A stretch of DNA of 9,104 bases from an uncultured Bergeyella sp. (GCA_916710115.1 CAKAOY010000037.1:1-9104); one strand, 5' to 3'. Shown: positions 1 through 6,429, counted from the stretch's first letter. Notes: generated from the sequence alone by a model not told the origin. Numbers and translations are program-made.

Positions 1-383
1 ATAAAGCGACTCGTTCAAAAGGAGTAACAGGTGAGGTTCTTTTGCAATTATGTGAATCTAGATTAGATAATGTAGTGTATAGACTCGGTTTCGCTAAGAC
101 AAGAGCAGCTGCAAGACAGTTAGTTTCACATAGACACATTACTGTAAATGGAGAGGTGGTTAATATCCCATCTTACCTATTAAAAGCAGGTGATGTTGTT
201 GCTGTAAGAGAAAAATCAAAATCATTAGATGTAGTTGCTGATGCATTGCTTTCAAGAGCTAACTATGAATGGTTACAATTTAATGACGAGAAAAAGGAAG
301 GAATTTTCCTTTCTGCTCCTGAAAGAATTCAAATTCCAGAGGATATAAAAGAAAATCTTATCGTCGAACTATATTCTAAATAA
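1..383 (+). CDS. rpsD: 30S ribosomal protein S4 (5' truncated)
   Basis: Primary 16S rRNA-binding protein of the small subunit body and, in many bacteria, a translational regulator of its own operon. The gene enters from the left edge: the frame is open from base 3 with no start codon, and a TTG at 42 is an internal leucine codon, not a start. The visible 126 residues are the C-terminal part of a protein usually near 200 aa. They include the S4 RNA-binding domain (SRLDNVVYRLGFAKTR, then RQLVSHRHITVNG) and the typical S4 C-terminus with ENLIVELYSK. rpoA starts 33 nt after the stop, the usual alpha-operon order. No Shine-Dalgarno sequence is visible in that gap. Identification is secure. Confidence 0.97.
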   Translation, partial: KATRSKGVTGEVLLQLCESRLDNVVYRLGFAKTRAAARQLVSHRHITVNGEVVNIPSYLLKAGDVVAVREKSKSLDVVADALLSRANYEWLQFNDEKKEGIFLSAPERIQIPEDIKENLIVELYSK

Positions 384-416
384 TCTATTAATTAAATTTT
401 TGCTCAACCTAACAAT

Positions 417-1412
417 ATGGCAATTTTACAATTCATTAAACCCGATAAAGTAATACTCCTTAACTCTGATAATTTTAAAGGTAAGTTTGAGTTTAGACCT
501 TTGGAACCAGGTTATGGAATTACTATCGGAAATGCATTAAGAAGGGTGCTTCTTTCTTCTCTGGAAGGATATGCTATTTCATCTATCAAAATTGAAGGTG
601 TAGAGCACGAATTTTCAACAATTTCTGGTGTAATTGAAGATGTAACGGAGATTATACTAAACTTGAAACAAGTAAGATTTAAAGCTAAATCTGAAAATCA
701 AGCTAATGAACATGCATCCGTAAAAATCTATGGTAAAGAGGTGATTACGGCTGGTGATTTAGAAAGTGGATTAGATGGTTTTGAAATTATTAATAAAGAT
801 CTTGTAATCTGTAATCTTGATAAATCTGTAACCTTTGAAATTGCATTTAATGTAGAAAAAGGTAGAGGATATGTTTCATCAGAGCAAAATAAATCAAATA
901 ATGCTCCTATTGGGACTATAGCAATAGATTCTATCTTTACACCAATTAAGAAGGTACAGTTCGCTGTTGAAGATTATCGTGTGGAGCAAAAGACAGACTA
1001 TAATAAGCTGATTTTAGATATTGAAACAGATGGGTCTATTACCCCCCAAAATGCTTTAACAGAAGCTTCTAAGATATTAATTTATCACTTTATGTTATTC
1101 TCAGATGAGAGAATTACATTAGAAACAGAATCTGCAAAGGCATCTATTCAATACGATGAGGAAACTTTACACATAAGACAACTATTGAAGTCTAAATTAG
1201 CAGATATGGATTTATCTGTAAGAGCATTGAATTGCTTGAAGGCGGCAGAGGTAGAAACTCTTGGTGAGTTGGTTTCTTATAGTAAGTCTGATTTGATGAA
1301 ATTTAGAAATTTCGGTAAGAAATCTTTAACAGAGTTAGAAGAGTTAGTAAACTCTAAGAGTCTTAACTTCGGTTTTGACGTAGCAAAATATAAATTAGAC
1401 GCTGATAATTAA
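417..1412 (+). CDS. rpoA: DNA-directed RNA polymerase subunit alpha
   Basis: Alpha subunit of RNA polymerase. Its N-terminal domain dimerises and nucleates core assembly, and its C-terminal domain contacts upstream DNA and activators. At 331 aa the length is normal. The N-terminal domain shows the family signature around EPGYGITIGNALRRVLLSS (about residues 30-48) and GVIEDVTEIILNLK. A linker leads to the C-terminal domain (about 255-315) with SVRALNCLKAAEVETLGEL, whose Arg269 and Asn272 correspond to the DNA-contacting region around E. coli Arg265, then NFGKKSLTELEEL. The ATG at 417 gives the expected MAILQF-type N-terminus. It lies between rpsD and rplQ (6 nt before the rplQ start), so the three genes are very probably co-transcribed from a promoter outside the window. 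Confidence 0.98.
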   Translation: MAILQFIKPDKVILLNSDNFKGKFEFRPLEPGYGITIGNALRRVLLSSLEGYAISSIKIEGVEHEFSTISGVIEDVTEIILNLKQVRFKAKSENQANEHASVKIYGKEVITAGDLESGLDGFEIINKDLVICNLDKSVTFEIAFNVEKGRGYVSSEQNKSNNAPIGTIAIDSIFTPIKKVQFAVEDYRVEQKTDYNKLILDIETDGSITPQNALTEASKILIYHFMLFSDERITLETESAKASIQYDEETLHIRQLLKSKLADMDLSVRALNCLKAAEVETLGELVSYSKSDLMKFRNFGKKSLTELEELVNSKSLNFGFDVAKYKLDADN

Positions 1413-1418
1413 TAAAAA

Positions 1419-1892
1419 ATGAGACACGGTAAAAAAAATAATCATTTAGGAAGAACAGCTTCTCATAGAAGTGCGTTACTTGCAAATTTAGCTTGTTCTC
1501 TTATTGAGCATAAAAGAATCAACACTACTGTTGCAAAAGCGAAAGCTTTGAGAGTATATGTTGAACCGCTTCTTACTAAGGCAAAAGAAGATACTACACA
1601 TAACAGAAGAACAGTTTTCTCTTACTTACAAAATAAGTATGTTGTAACTGAACTTTTTAGAACAATCGCTCCTAAGATTGCAGAAAGAAATGGTGGTTAT
1701 ACGAGAATCATCAAAACTGGATTCAGACAAGGAGATGCAGCTGATACTGCAATGATTGAACTAGTAGATTTCAATGAGCTTTATAATCCGAAAGCGGAAG
1801 AGAAGAAAGCAACAAGAAGAAGTAGAAGATCAACTACTAAAAAAGCAGAAACACCTGCTGAAACAGAAGTAGTAGAAAATTCTGCTGAGTAA
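1419..1892 (+). CDS. rplQ: 50S ribosomal protein L17
   Basis: Large-subunit protein located near the exit of the peptide tunnel. The first ~120 residues are canonical L17: MRHGKKNNHLGRTASHRSALLANL, then EHKRINTTVAKAKALR and a GGYTRIIKTGFRQGDAADTAMIEL segment. The protein is 157 aa against about 127 in E. coli. The extra ~35 residues form a low-complexity charged tail (EEKKATRRSRRSTTKK followed by an acidic end), which fits the longer L17 proteins of Bacteroidetes. It starts 6 nt after rpoA and is the last gene of the operon, since a hairpin terminator begins 10 nt after its stop codon. Confidence 0.97.
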   Translation: MRHGKKNNHLGRTASHRSALLANLACSLIEHKRINTTVAKAKALRVYVEPLLTKAKEDTTHNRRTVFSYLQNKYVVTELFRTIAPKIAERNGGYTRIIKTGFRQGDAADTAMIELVDFNELYNPKAEEKKATRRSRRSTTKKAETPAETEVVENSAE

Positions 1893-1901
1893 TAATAAAT
1901 G

Positions 1902-1935
1902 AATACCCTCTCAATAATATGAGAGGGTATTTTGT
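1902..1935 (+). terminator. Rho-independent terminator of the rpsD-rpoA-rplQ operon
   Basis: Perfect 11-bp inverted repeat AATACCCTCTC (1902-1912) and GAGAGGGTATT (1921-1931) with an 8-nt loop AATAATAT. A short T-rich tail (TTTTGT, 1930-1935) overlaps the end of the stem. It starts 10 nt after the rplQ stop, so it closes the ribosomal operon before the separate tpiA promoter. Confidence 0.85.
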
Positions 1936-1986
1936 ATCCTTATTTTATTATTAGAAAAAGTATAGTATATTTTATGTATTATTTGC

Positions 1987-1994
1987 TATATTTG
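1987..1994 (+). promoter_or_regulatory. Bacteroidetes-type -7 element of the tpiA promoter
   Basis: TATATTTG matches the Bacteroidetes primary sigma -7 consensus TAnnTTTG and lies 27 nt before the chosen tpiA ATG, after the rplQ terminator. No good TTTG -33 element is present 19-21 nt upstream (that stretch is AT-only apart from one G), so the site may be weaker than the tRNA, rpmH and ftsE promoters. Confidence 0.6.
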
Positions 1995-2021
1995 CAAGAT
2001 TTTATTAATAAAATAGCTCTT

Positions 2022-2783
2022 ATGAGAAGAAATATTGTGGCAGGTAATTGGAAAATGAATAAAAATTTTCAAGATGCCGAAACATTAATGCTCCAGTTAG
2101 CAGATTATATGGCTAATAATTCTACGAACTGTGAAGTCTATATTGCACCACCATCGATATATCTTACGATGGCAAAGAATATCTTTATTCAAGACGAAAT
2201 AAGTATATTATCACAAGATATCTCTGAACACGAGGTGGGTGCATATACAGGTGAAATTTCAGCGGAAATGATTCGCTCGTTTGGTGGGTATGGGAGTATT
2301 GTTGCTCATTCTGAGAGAAGACAATATCATGGAGAAACAAACATTGTGGCAAATAAAAAAATAAAATCCTTACTAAGTGCAGGGATTATTCCTATCTATT
2401 GTAATGGTGAGACATTAGACCAACGAAAATCTAACCAATATTTTAATGTGATAAAAATACAAATTGAAGAAGCACTCTTTGACCTTTCTCCTGAGGAAAT
2501 AAAAAAAGTGGTGATAGCTTATGAACCAGTGTGGGCTATTGGTACAGGAGAGACTGCCACACCTGCCCAGGCGCAAGAAATACATGCTTTCATAAGGAAA
2601 TTGATAGAAAATAAGTATGGAAAAGAGGTTGCTAATGAAGTATCTATTCTCTATGGAGGTTCAGTGAAGCCAGAGAATGCTAAGGAAATTTTTTCTCAAC
2701 CCGATATTGATGGTGGATTGATTGGTGGAGCTTCTCTAAAAATAGAAGATTTTACAAAAATTATAGAAGCTTTTAATAATTAA
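2022..2783 (+). CDS. tpiA: Triose-phosphate isomerase
   Basis: Cytosolic glycolytic enzyme interconverting dihydroxyacetone phosphate and glyceraldehyde 3-phosphate. The frame is open further upstream to a TTG at 1932, but the ATG at 2022 is chosen because it gives the canonical N-terminus MRRNIVAGNWKMN, and the upstream stretch overlaps the previous terminator and the TATATTTG promoter element. The resulting 253 aa is the family's normal length. Active-site residues are visible: Asn9 and Lys11, His96 in VAHSERR, Glu168 in AYEPVWAIGTG, followed by flexible loop 6 and the phosphate-binding YGGSVKPENA. Small departure: the strand before the catalytic region reads CNGE where CVGE is common. prmA follows after 12 nt, probably in the same transcript. 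Confidence 0.97.
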   Translation: MRRNIVAGNWKMNKNFQDAETLMLQLADYMANNSTNCEVYIAPPSIYLTMAKNIFIQDEISILSQDISEHEVGAYTGEISAEMIRSFGGYGSIVAHSERRQYHGETNIVANKKIKSLLSAGIIPIYCNGETLDQRKSNQYFNVIKIQIEEALFDLSPEEIKKVVIAYEPVWAIGTGETATPAQAQEIHAFIRKLIENKYGKEVANEVSILYGGSVKPENAKEIFSQPDIDGGLIGGASLKIEDFTKIIEAFNN

Positions 2784-2795
2784 TTTTAAGAAAAA

Positions 2796-3623
2796 ATGAC
2801 AACATATTTAGAGTTTGATTTCAAAATAAATCCTGTCCAGCCGTGGAGTGAAATTCTAATGGCAGAACTAATAGAAATAGGATTTGATAGTTTTACTGAA
2901 GAGTATGATGGCATTTTAGGGTATATTCCTGAAGAACTTTTTAGTGAAGATGCACTAAAGTCCATACCATTGATGAATAATCCAGATGTGGAAATATCAT
3001 ACTCCTTTGCTCTGATGCCGAATATTAATTGGAATGAAGAATGGGAAAAAAACTTTACTCCGATAAATGTTGAAAACAAGGTTCTTATCAGAGCAGAGTT
3101 TCATCAAGAAAATCCAAATCTCCACGAGATTATTATTCAGCCCAAAATGTCCTTTGGAACGGGGCATCATCCTACTACCCATCTAATGATTCAACAAATG
3201 TTGGATATGGATTTTATGGATAAAAAGGTATTGGATATGGGGTGTGGAACTTCCGTCTTGGGGATTTTTGCAAAACAAAAAGATGCTTCGGAGGTTGTAG
3301 CAATTGATATTGACGAATGGTCAGTTGAGAATTCCATAGAAAATGCAGAACGAAATGATGTGAAGCTTAGAATCTCGCAAGGAACAGCCGATAATCTTGG
3401 TGGCGAAGATTTTGATATTATTTTAGCAAATATTAATAGAAATATTTTGATTTCTGATATACCAACGTATGTTTCTGTTTTGAGAGATAAAGGTAAATTA
3501 TTACTCTCAGGTCTATGTTTTTTTGATGTTGAAGATATTTTAGAAGTATGTGATAAACAAGGACTTAGATTGATAAATAAACAACAAAGAGAGGAGTGGT
3601 GTAGTCTACTTTTAGAGAAATAA
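2796..3623 (+). CDS. prmA: Ribosomal protein L11 methyltransferase
   Basis: SAM-dependent enzyme that methylates lysine and N-terminal amino groups of ribosomal protein L11. Loss of it is tolerated in E. coli. The 275-aa protein (E. coli 293) has an N-terminal substrate-recognition region ending in NWNEEWEKNF (about 78-87), then the family hallmark SFGTGHHPTT (119-128). The Rossmann motif I VLDMGCGTSVLG (145-156), acidic motif II AIDID (169-173) and catalytic-region motif LANINRNIL (about 210-218) follow in the expected order. Motif I reads GCGTS rather than the GCGSG of E. coli. It starts 12 nt after tpiA, and a lipoprotein gene follows after 38 nt. Confidence 0.95.
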   Translation: MTTYLEFDFKINPVQPWSEILMAELIEIGFDSFTEEYDGILGYIPEELFSEDALKSIPLMNNPDVEISYSFALMPNINWNEEWEKNFTPINVENKVLIRAEFHQENPNLHEIIIQPKMSFGTGHHPTTHLMIQQMLDMDFMDKKVLDMGCGTSVLGIFAKQKDASEVVAIDIDEWSVENSIENAERNDVKLRISQGTADNLGGEDFDIILANINRNILISDIPTYVSVLRDKGKLLLSGLCFFDVEDILEVCDKQGLRLINKQQREEWCSLLLEK

Positions 3624-3661
3624 AATTAAATCTCAAATATATAAATTAATAAATTAATAAA

Positions 3662-4387
3662 ATGAGTAAAAAAATATTATTTGCTGTAATGATAGCCTTA
3701 TTTATTCAATCTTGTAATAGGGATGATAAAAATTCTTCAAAAACAGGAGAAAAGGAGGTAGAAAGTCTTGCAGAGCAAAATACCAATGATGATAAAGCAA
3801 TAGAAAAATATCTAGATGAGCATTATTTAAATAGCCAAGGAGTAGTTACTAAATTCGATAAAACAGATACTCGTGATGATAATGAAAAAAAATTAAGCGA
3901 TTTGAACCCCAAGAAATTGGAAAATGGTATTATCATCATTAAGAGAGAAAAAGCACAACCTGCCAATGGAAAAACTATTGGAGCAAAGGATATTTTACAT
4001 ATAATGACAAAAACGCAGACTTTTCTTTCTCAAAAGGAGGCATCAGGGAATGTTTCATATACTTCGGAATTGAATTTTGTAAATACCATCGATGCAAGTG
4101 GGGTTCCCGAAAAAGACCCATATTATTACTATGTGAATCAATCAGTATTGGATAAAGCAACAACCAATGATGCTAAAAAAAGAAGTTATTACGAAATAGA
4201 AGGCTTCCAAGAGGGTTTAAAGGAATTCAAGGCATTTGATAAAAGTGATAATGAGGGATACAATTTGCAAGGAGTGATTATCGTACCATCAAGACTTGCT
4301 TATGCCAGAGACCCACATTATTTGGGAATATTTAGGAATAGAAATTTTGTGTTTAATTTCCAAATTTATAAGGCTGAAACGAGATAA
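3662..4387 (+). CDS. Putative surface lipoprotein with a degenerate FKBP-like C-terminal domain
   Basis: I do not recognise a named gene. Residues 1-17 are a lipoprotein signal peptide (MSKK, hydrophobic core, then FIQSC with Cys18 as lipidation site). The residues just after the cysteine, NRDDK, resemble the K/R-D-D export signal reported for surface lipoproteins of Bacteroidetes (inference). A charged linker follows to about residue 85. The C-terminal part has the layout of an FKBP peptidyl-prolyl isomerase end: EIEGFQEGLKEF (178-189) and GVIIVPSRLAYARD (204-217), then a final strand NFVFNFQIYK. The usual FKBP aromatic pocket is not evident, and 129-175 holds an unusual insertion with a four-tyrosine run. 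It could be a non-catalytic FKBP-fold envelope protein, perhaps GldI-related. No consensus promoter lies in the 38-nt gap after prmA; a terminator follows. Confidence 0.75.
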   Translation: MSKKILFAVMIALFIQSCNRDDKNSSKTGEKEVESLAEQNTNDDKAIEKYLDEHYLNSQGVVTKFDKTDTRDDNEKKLSDLNPKKLENGIIIIKREKAQPANGKTIGAKDILHIMTKTQTFLSQKEASGNVSYTSELNFVNTIDASGVPEKDPYYYYVNQSVLDKATTNDAKKRSYYEIEGFQEGLKEFKAFDKSDNEGYNLQGVIIVPSRLAYARDPHYLGIFRNRNFVFNFQIYKAETR

Positions 4388-4392
4388 AACAT

Positions 4393-4430
4393 ATAACCTC
4401 TAATAATTATTAATTAGAGGTTATTTTATT
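4393..4430 (+). terminator. Rho-independent terminator after the lipoprotein gene
   Basis: Perfect 12-bp inverted repeat ATAACCTCTAAT (4393-4404) and ATTAGAGGTTAT (4413-4424) with an 8-nt A/T loop and a T-rich tail (TTTTATT, 4424-4430). It begins 5 nt after the lipoprotein stop. The next gene starts only 18 nt after the tail, leaving almost no room for a separate promoter. Confidence 0.8.
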
Positions 4431-4448
4431 GATTATTAAATAAATACA

Positions 4449-4892
4449 ATGAGAATAGATAAATTTTTGTGGAGTGTAAGGATTTATAAAACGCGTTCCA
4501 TTGCTACTGATGAAATAAAAAAAAACAGAGTGAGTATTGGAGGGCAATTTGCAAAAGCATCAAAAGAAGTGAAGCAAGGGGATACTATTTTTATCAAAAA
4601 AAATCAAATTGAACTAAAAATAAAAATCCTACAAATTCCAAAATCTCGGCTAGGAGCCAAACTCGTTCCCGAATATATTCAAGACCAAACAGATAAAGAG
4701 CAATACGAAATTCTGCGAATGAAACGTTTGGAACAAAACTACTATCGAGCAAAAGGTGAAGGAAGACCAACTAAAAAAGATAGAAGGGACCTAGGTGAGT
4801 TTATAGAAAAAGAGATTTCAATATCATCATTATCAACAGATTGGGATGATTTTTTCACTACTATTGATGATGAGGAAGATGTAGATGATTAA
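4449..4892 (+). CDS. hslR: Hsp15-family S4-domain RNA-binding protein
   Basis: Hsp15 in E. coli binds free 50S subunits carrying nascent peptidyl-tRNA and helps recycle stalled subunits. Residues 1-60 form an S4 RNA-binding domain beginning MRIDKFLWSVRIYKTRS, matching the start of Hsp15 (RLDKWLWAARFYKTRA). The family-specific basic motif GRPTKKDRRDL (105-115) aligns with E. coli RRPDKKERRDL. The whole protein is 147 aa (E. coli 133), with an added acidic C-terminal tail (DWDDFFTTIDDEEDVDD, 131-147). The symbol is by homology and the in vivo role here is inferred. Its last 32 bp overlap the end of convergent aroK, and no separate terminator is evident. The start is 18 nt downstream of a terminator-like hairpin. 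Confidence 0.85.
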   Translation: MRIDKFLWSVRIYKTRSIATDEIKKNRVSIGGQFAKASKEVKQGDTIFIKKNQIELKIKILQIPKSRLGAKLVPEYIQDQTDKEQYEILRMKRLEQNYYRAKGEGRPTKKDRRDLGEFIEKEISISSLSTDWDDFFTTIDDEEDVDD

Positions 4893-5388
4893 TAATTTCT
4901 GCGACAATTTCTTCGGGAGTCTTGTGGTCGGTATCTATAATTATTTGGCATTTGTTGTAGAATGGTCCCCTCTCAAATAGATGCTTGGCAATGAATTCTG
5001 CCAAATCTTCATCCTTAATATGAGCAATTAAGGGGCGTTTATTTTTGTTGGCTAAAAGCCGTTGGCAAAGTGTCCTTACCGAAGTTCGCAAGTAAATGGA
5101 GATTGATTTTTTATTGATAGTATCAATATTATCATAATAAATAGGAGTACCGCCGCCCAAACTCAGGATACAATTTTCTTCGGTTTGTAGTAGGGTATGT
5201 AGTATTTCTTTTTCATTTTTTCTGAAAAATACTTCACCTTTTTTCTCAAAAATTTCGGTAATGGCCATACCTATTTGAGAAGATATAGTTTTGTCTAGGT
5301 CAAAAAGTTTATAATTTATTTTTTTACTTAATAGGTTAGAAATGTGTGATTTACCGCTACCCATATACCCGCAGATGGAAATAATCAT
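4861..5388 (-). CDS. aroK: Shikimate kinase
   Basis: Phosphorylates shikimate at the 3-OH using ATP, a cytosolic step of the chorismate (aromatic amino acid) pathway. The open frame extends to a TTG at 5454, but the ATG at 5388 is chosen: it gives MIISICGYMGSGKS directly at the P-loop and a normal 175-aa length, and the extension would run through the divergent tRNA promoter. Visible motifs are Walker A GYMGSGKS (7-14), shikimate-binding Asp32 (FDLDK) and Arg56 (FFRK), SLGGGTP (76-82), the lid arginine Arg118 in NKRPL, and Arg140 in FERGPFY. The final 32 bp overlap the convergent hslR gene. A near-match -7 (CACTTTTG, minus strand, 5401-5408) precedes the start but is not convincing. Confidence 0.95.
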   Translation of the reverse strand: MIISICGYMGSGKSHISNLLSKKINYKLFDLDKTISSQIGMAITEIFEKKGEVFFRKNEKEILHTLLQTEENCILSLGGGTPIYYDNIDTINKKSISIYLRTSVRTLCQRLLANKNKRPLIAHIKDEDLAEFIAKHLFERGPFYNKCQIIIDTDHKTPEEIVAEIINHLHLPHHQ

Positions 5389-5417
5389 ATTTTTTTTATA
5401 CAAAAGTGCGAAAAAAA

Positions 5418-5448
5418 TTTGGATATATAAAAAAAAGTTGTATCTTTG
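5418..5448 (+). promoter_or_regulatory. Consensus Bacteroidetes promoter of the tRNA cluster
   Basis: TTTG -33 element (5418-5421), exactly 19 nt, then TATCTTTG -7 element (5441-5448). Transcription should start near 5455, about 20 nt before the first tRNA. The spacing and both boxes fit the Bacteroidetes primary sigma consensus. The promoter sits back to back with the 5' end of aroK. Confidence 0.85.
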
Positions 5449-5476
5449 CACCACTTTTAACGGAAGTTACAAAGGA

Positions 5477-5549
5477 GACTCGGTAGCTCAGCTGGTAGAG
5501 CAATACACTTTTAATGTATGGGTCCTGGGTTCGAATCCCAGCCGAGTCA
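5477..5549 (+). tRNA. tRNA-Lys (anticodon TTT), copy 1
   Basis: 73-nt cloverleaf. The acceptor stem GACTCGG (5477-5483) pairs with CCGAGTC (5542-5548) and the discriminator is A5549. D-stem GCTC/GAGC; anticodon stem ATACA/TGTAT around loop CTTTTAA with anticodon TTT at 5510-5512; variable region GGGTC; T-arm CTGGG-TTCGAAT-CCCAG. No CCA is encoded (next bases CAT), so the end must be added by nucleotidyltransferase. Reads AAA/AAG lysine codons, which are abundant in this AT-rich genome. Confidence 0.97.
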
Positions 5550-5558
5550 CATTTTTTA

Positions 5559-5642
5559 GCCTGTGTGGTGAAATTGGTAGACACGCCATCTTGAGGGGGT
5601 GGTATCCTTAAGGATGTGCTGGTTCGAGTCCAGTCGCAGGCA
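5559..5642 (+). tRNA. tRNA-Leu (anticodon GAG)
   Basis: 84-nt class II tRNA. The acceptor stem GCCTGTG (5559-5565) pairs with CGCAGGC (5635-5641) with one T-G pair, and the discriminator is A5642. D-stem GTG/CAC; anticodon stem CCATC/GGTGG around loop TTGAGGG with anticodon GAG at 5593-5595. The long variable arm has a 4-bp stem ATCC/GGAT (5604-5607, 5612-5615), typical of leucine tRNAs. T-arm GCTGG-TTCGAGT-CCAGT. CCA is not encoded. Nine nt after the first tRNA-Lys, so part of the same transcript. Confidence 0.96.
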
Positions 5643-5657
5643 CAGAAAATAAAAAAT

Positions 5658-5730
5658 GACTCGGTAGCTCAGCTGGTAGAGCAATACACTTTTAATGTAT
5701 GGGTCCTGGGTTCGAATCCCAGCCGAGTCA
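5658..5730 (+). tRNA. tRNA-Lys (anticodon TTT), copy 2
   Basis: Base-for-base copy of the tRNA-Lys at 5477-5549. Identity extends two bases past the 3' end (CA) and then breaks off, so the duplicated block is about 75 nt. Anticodon TTT at 5691-5693; no encoded CCA. It lies 15 nt after tRNA-Leu and ends the cluster. Confidence 0.97.
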
Positions 5731-5782
5731 CAAAATTGCTTAAAGTAAATTTTTTCATATTAATATTTTGTGATTTGGTGTT

Positions 5783-5810
5783 TTAAGAGTCTTCATTAGA
5801 GGACTCTTGA
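5783..5810 (+). terminator. Hairpin after the tRNA cluster (possible processing/termination site)
   Basis: Stem AAGAGTCTTC (5785-5794) and GAGGACTCTT (5799-5808) forms 10 pairs with one T-G, closed by a 4-nt ATTA loop and extendable by one T-G and one T-A pair to 5783/5810. It is a stable hairpin 52 nt after the last tRNA but lacks a T-run, so it may not terminate on its own. Confidence 0.5.
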
Positions 5811-5817
5811 TTCATAT

Positions 5818-5848
5818 AATAAACCTTTCTAAAAAAGAAAGGGTTATT
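5818..5848. terminator. Hairpin between tRNA cluster and rsmD, possible bidirectional terminator
   Basis: Stem CCTTTCT (5824-5830) and AGAAAGG (5836-5842) around an AAAAA loop, continued below a single A/G mismatch (5823/5843) by five more A-T pairs. On the plus strand it is followed by GGTTTTATTTG. It also sits directly after the stop of minus-strand rsmD, so it could serve both the tRNA transcript and rsmD. Confidence 0.55.
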
Positions 5849-5852
5849 GGTT

Positions 5853-6416
5853 TTATTTGTTGGTGTTAGTTTTAAATAGAGAAAAATTAATATTTCCGTA
5901 TTTACGAGTATCTGTAATGTTAGGGTGAGATAGTTTTAAACGGCTATTATGTTCCAATACGAAAATACCATTTTCCTTAATGTATTCATTTTCAAGAACT
6001 AAATTTATTAATTCATAATATTTGTTTTCGTCGGTTTCGTCAAAAGGTGCGTCAGCAAAAATGATATCATATTGTTTCTTTTTGCGGTTTTTTTTCAGCC
6101 AATCATAGACATCACCTTTTTGTAGATTGATTTGAGATATCATTTCTAGTTGCTTTGCTGTATTATGGATGAATGCTGTATGTTTAGGATTTATTTCTAC
6201 GGAAGTAATATCTTGGCAGTATCTTGATGCAAATTCTAAGGTAATAGAGCCAATACCAGCAAATAAATCTAGCACGGAGCAGTATTCTAAATCGTATCTA
6301 TTTTCCAAAATGCTAAACAGAGCTTCTTTTGCAAAATCGGTCGTAGGGCGAACTATAAAGTGTTTTGGGGCAGATATTTTTTTTGCTTTCCATTGCCCAG
6401 AGATGATTCTAAACAT
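5853..6416 (-). CDS. rsmD: 16S rRNA (guanine(966)-N(2))-methyltransferase
   Basis: SAM-dependent enzyme that makes m2G966 in helix 31 of 16S rRNA during 30S assembly. The 187-aa protein starts with the family N-terminus MFRIISGQWKAKKI, then RPTTDFAKEALFSIL (23-37), motif I VLDLFAGIGSITLEF (48-62), an acidic SVEIN strand (72-76) and GDVYDWL (101-107). Motif IV, normally (D/N)PP(F/Y), reads DAPF at 122-125: the first proline is alanine (codon GCA). Order and length otherwise fit RsmD well. The ATG at 6416 follows a minus-strand TATCTTTG element by 13 nt, implying a very short leader. It is divergent from rpmH. The FadDAPF variant could be lineage-typical or reduce activity; I cannot tell from one sequence. 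Confidence 0.92.
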   Translation of the reverse strand: MFRIISGQWKAKKISAPKHFIVRPTTDFAKEALFSILENRYDLEYCSVLDLFAGIGSITLEFASRYCQDITSVEINPKHTAFIHNTAKQLEMISQINLQKGDVYDWLKKNRKKKQYDIIFADAPFDETDENKYYELINLVLENEYIKENGIFVLEHNSRLKLSHPNITDTRKYGNINFSLFKTNTNK

Positions 6417-6429
6417 ATTATTTTTTTTG

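Noticed and set aside
1932..2021. Thirty-residue N-terminal extension of triose-phosphate isomerase
   Set aside because: It begins at a TTG inside the rplQ terminator tail, spans the TATATTTG promoter element and precedes the canonical MRRNIVAGNWK start.
3643..3658. Tandem AAATTAAT repeat before the lipoprotein gene
   Set aside because: Two copies of an A/T-only octamer in very AT-rich intergenic DNA are expected by chance and match no known element.
5389..5454. Twenty-two residue N-terminal extension of shikimate kinase
   Set aside because: It starts at a TTG, runs through the tRNA promoter on the other strand, and the P-loop directly follows the ATG at 5388 as expected.
5342..5611. 89-aa plus-strand frame across the tRNA genes
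   Set aside because: It is a translation of tRNA sequence (with the familiar spurious GDSVAQLVEQ-type tRNA peptide), not a protein gene.
5483..5730. Attachment site or integrated element flanked by the repeated tRNA-Lys
   Set aside because: Only a 108-nt stretch with another tRNA lies between the copies, and there is no integrase or foreign gene nearby.
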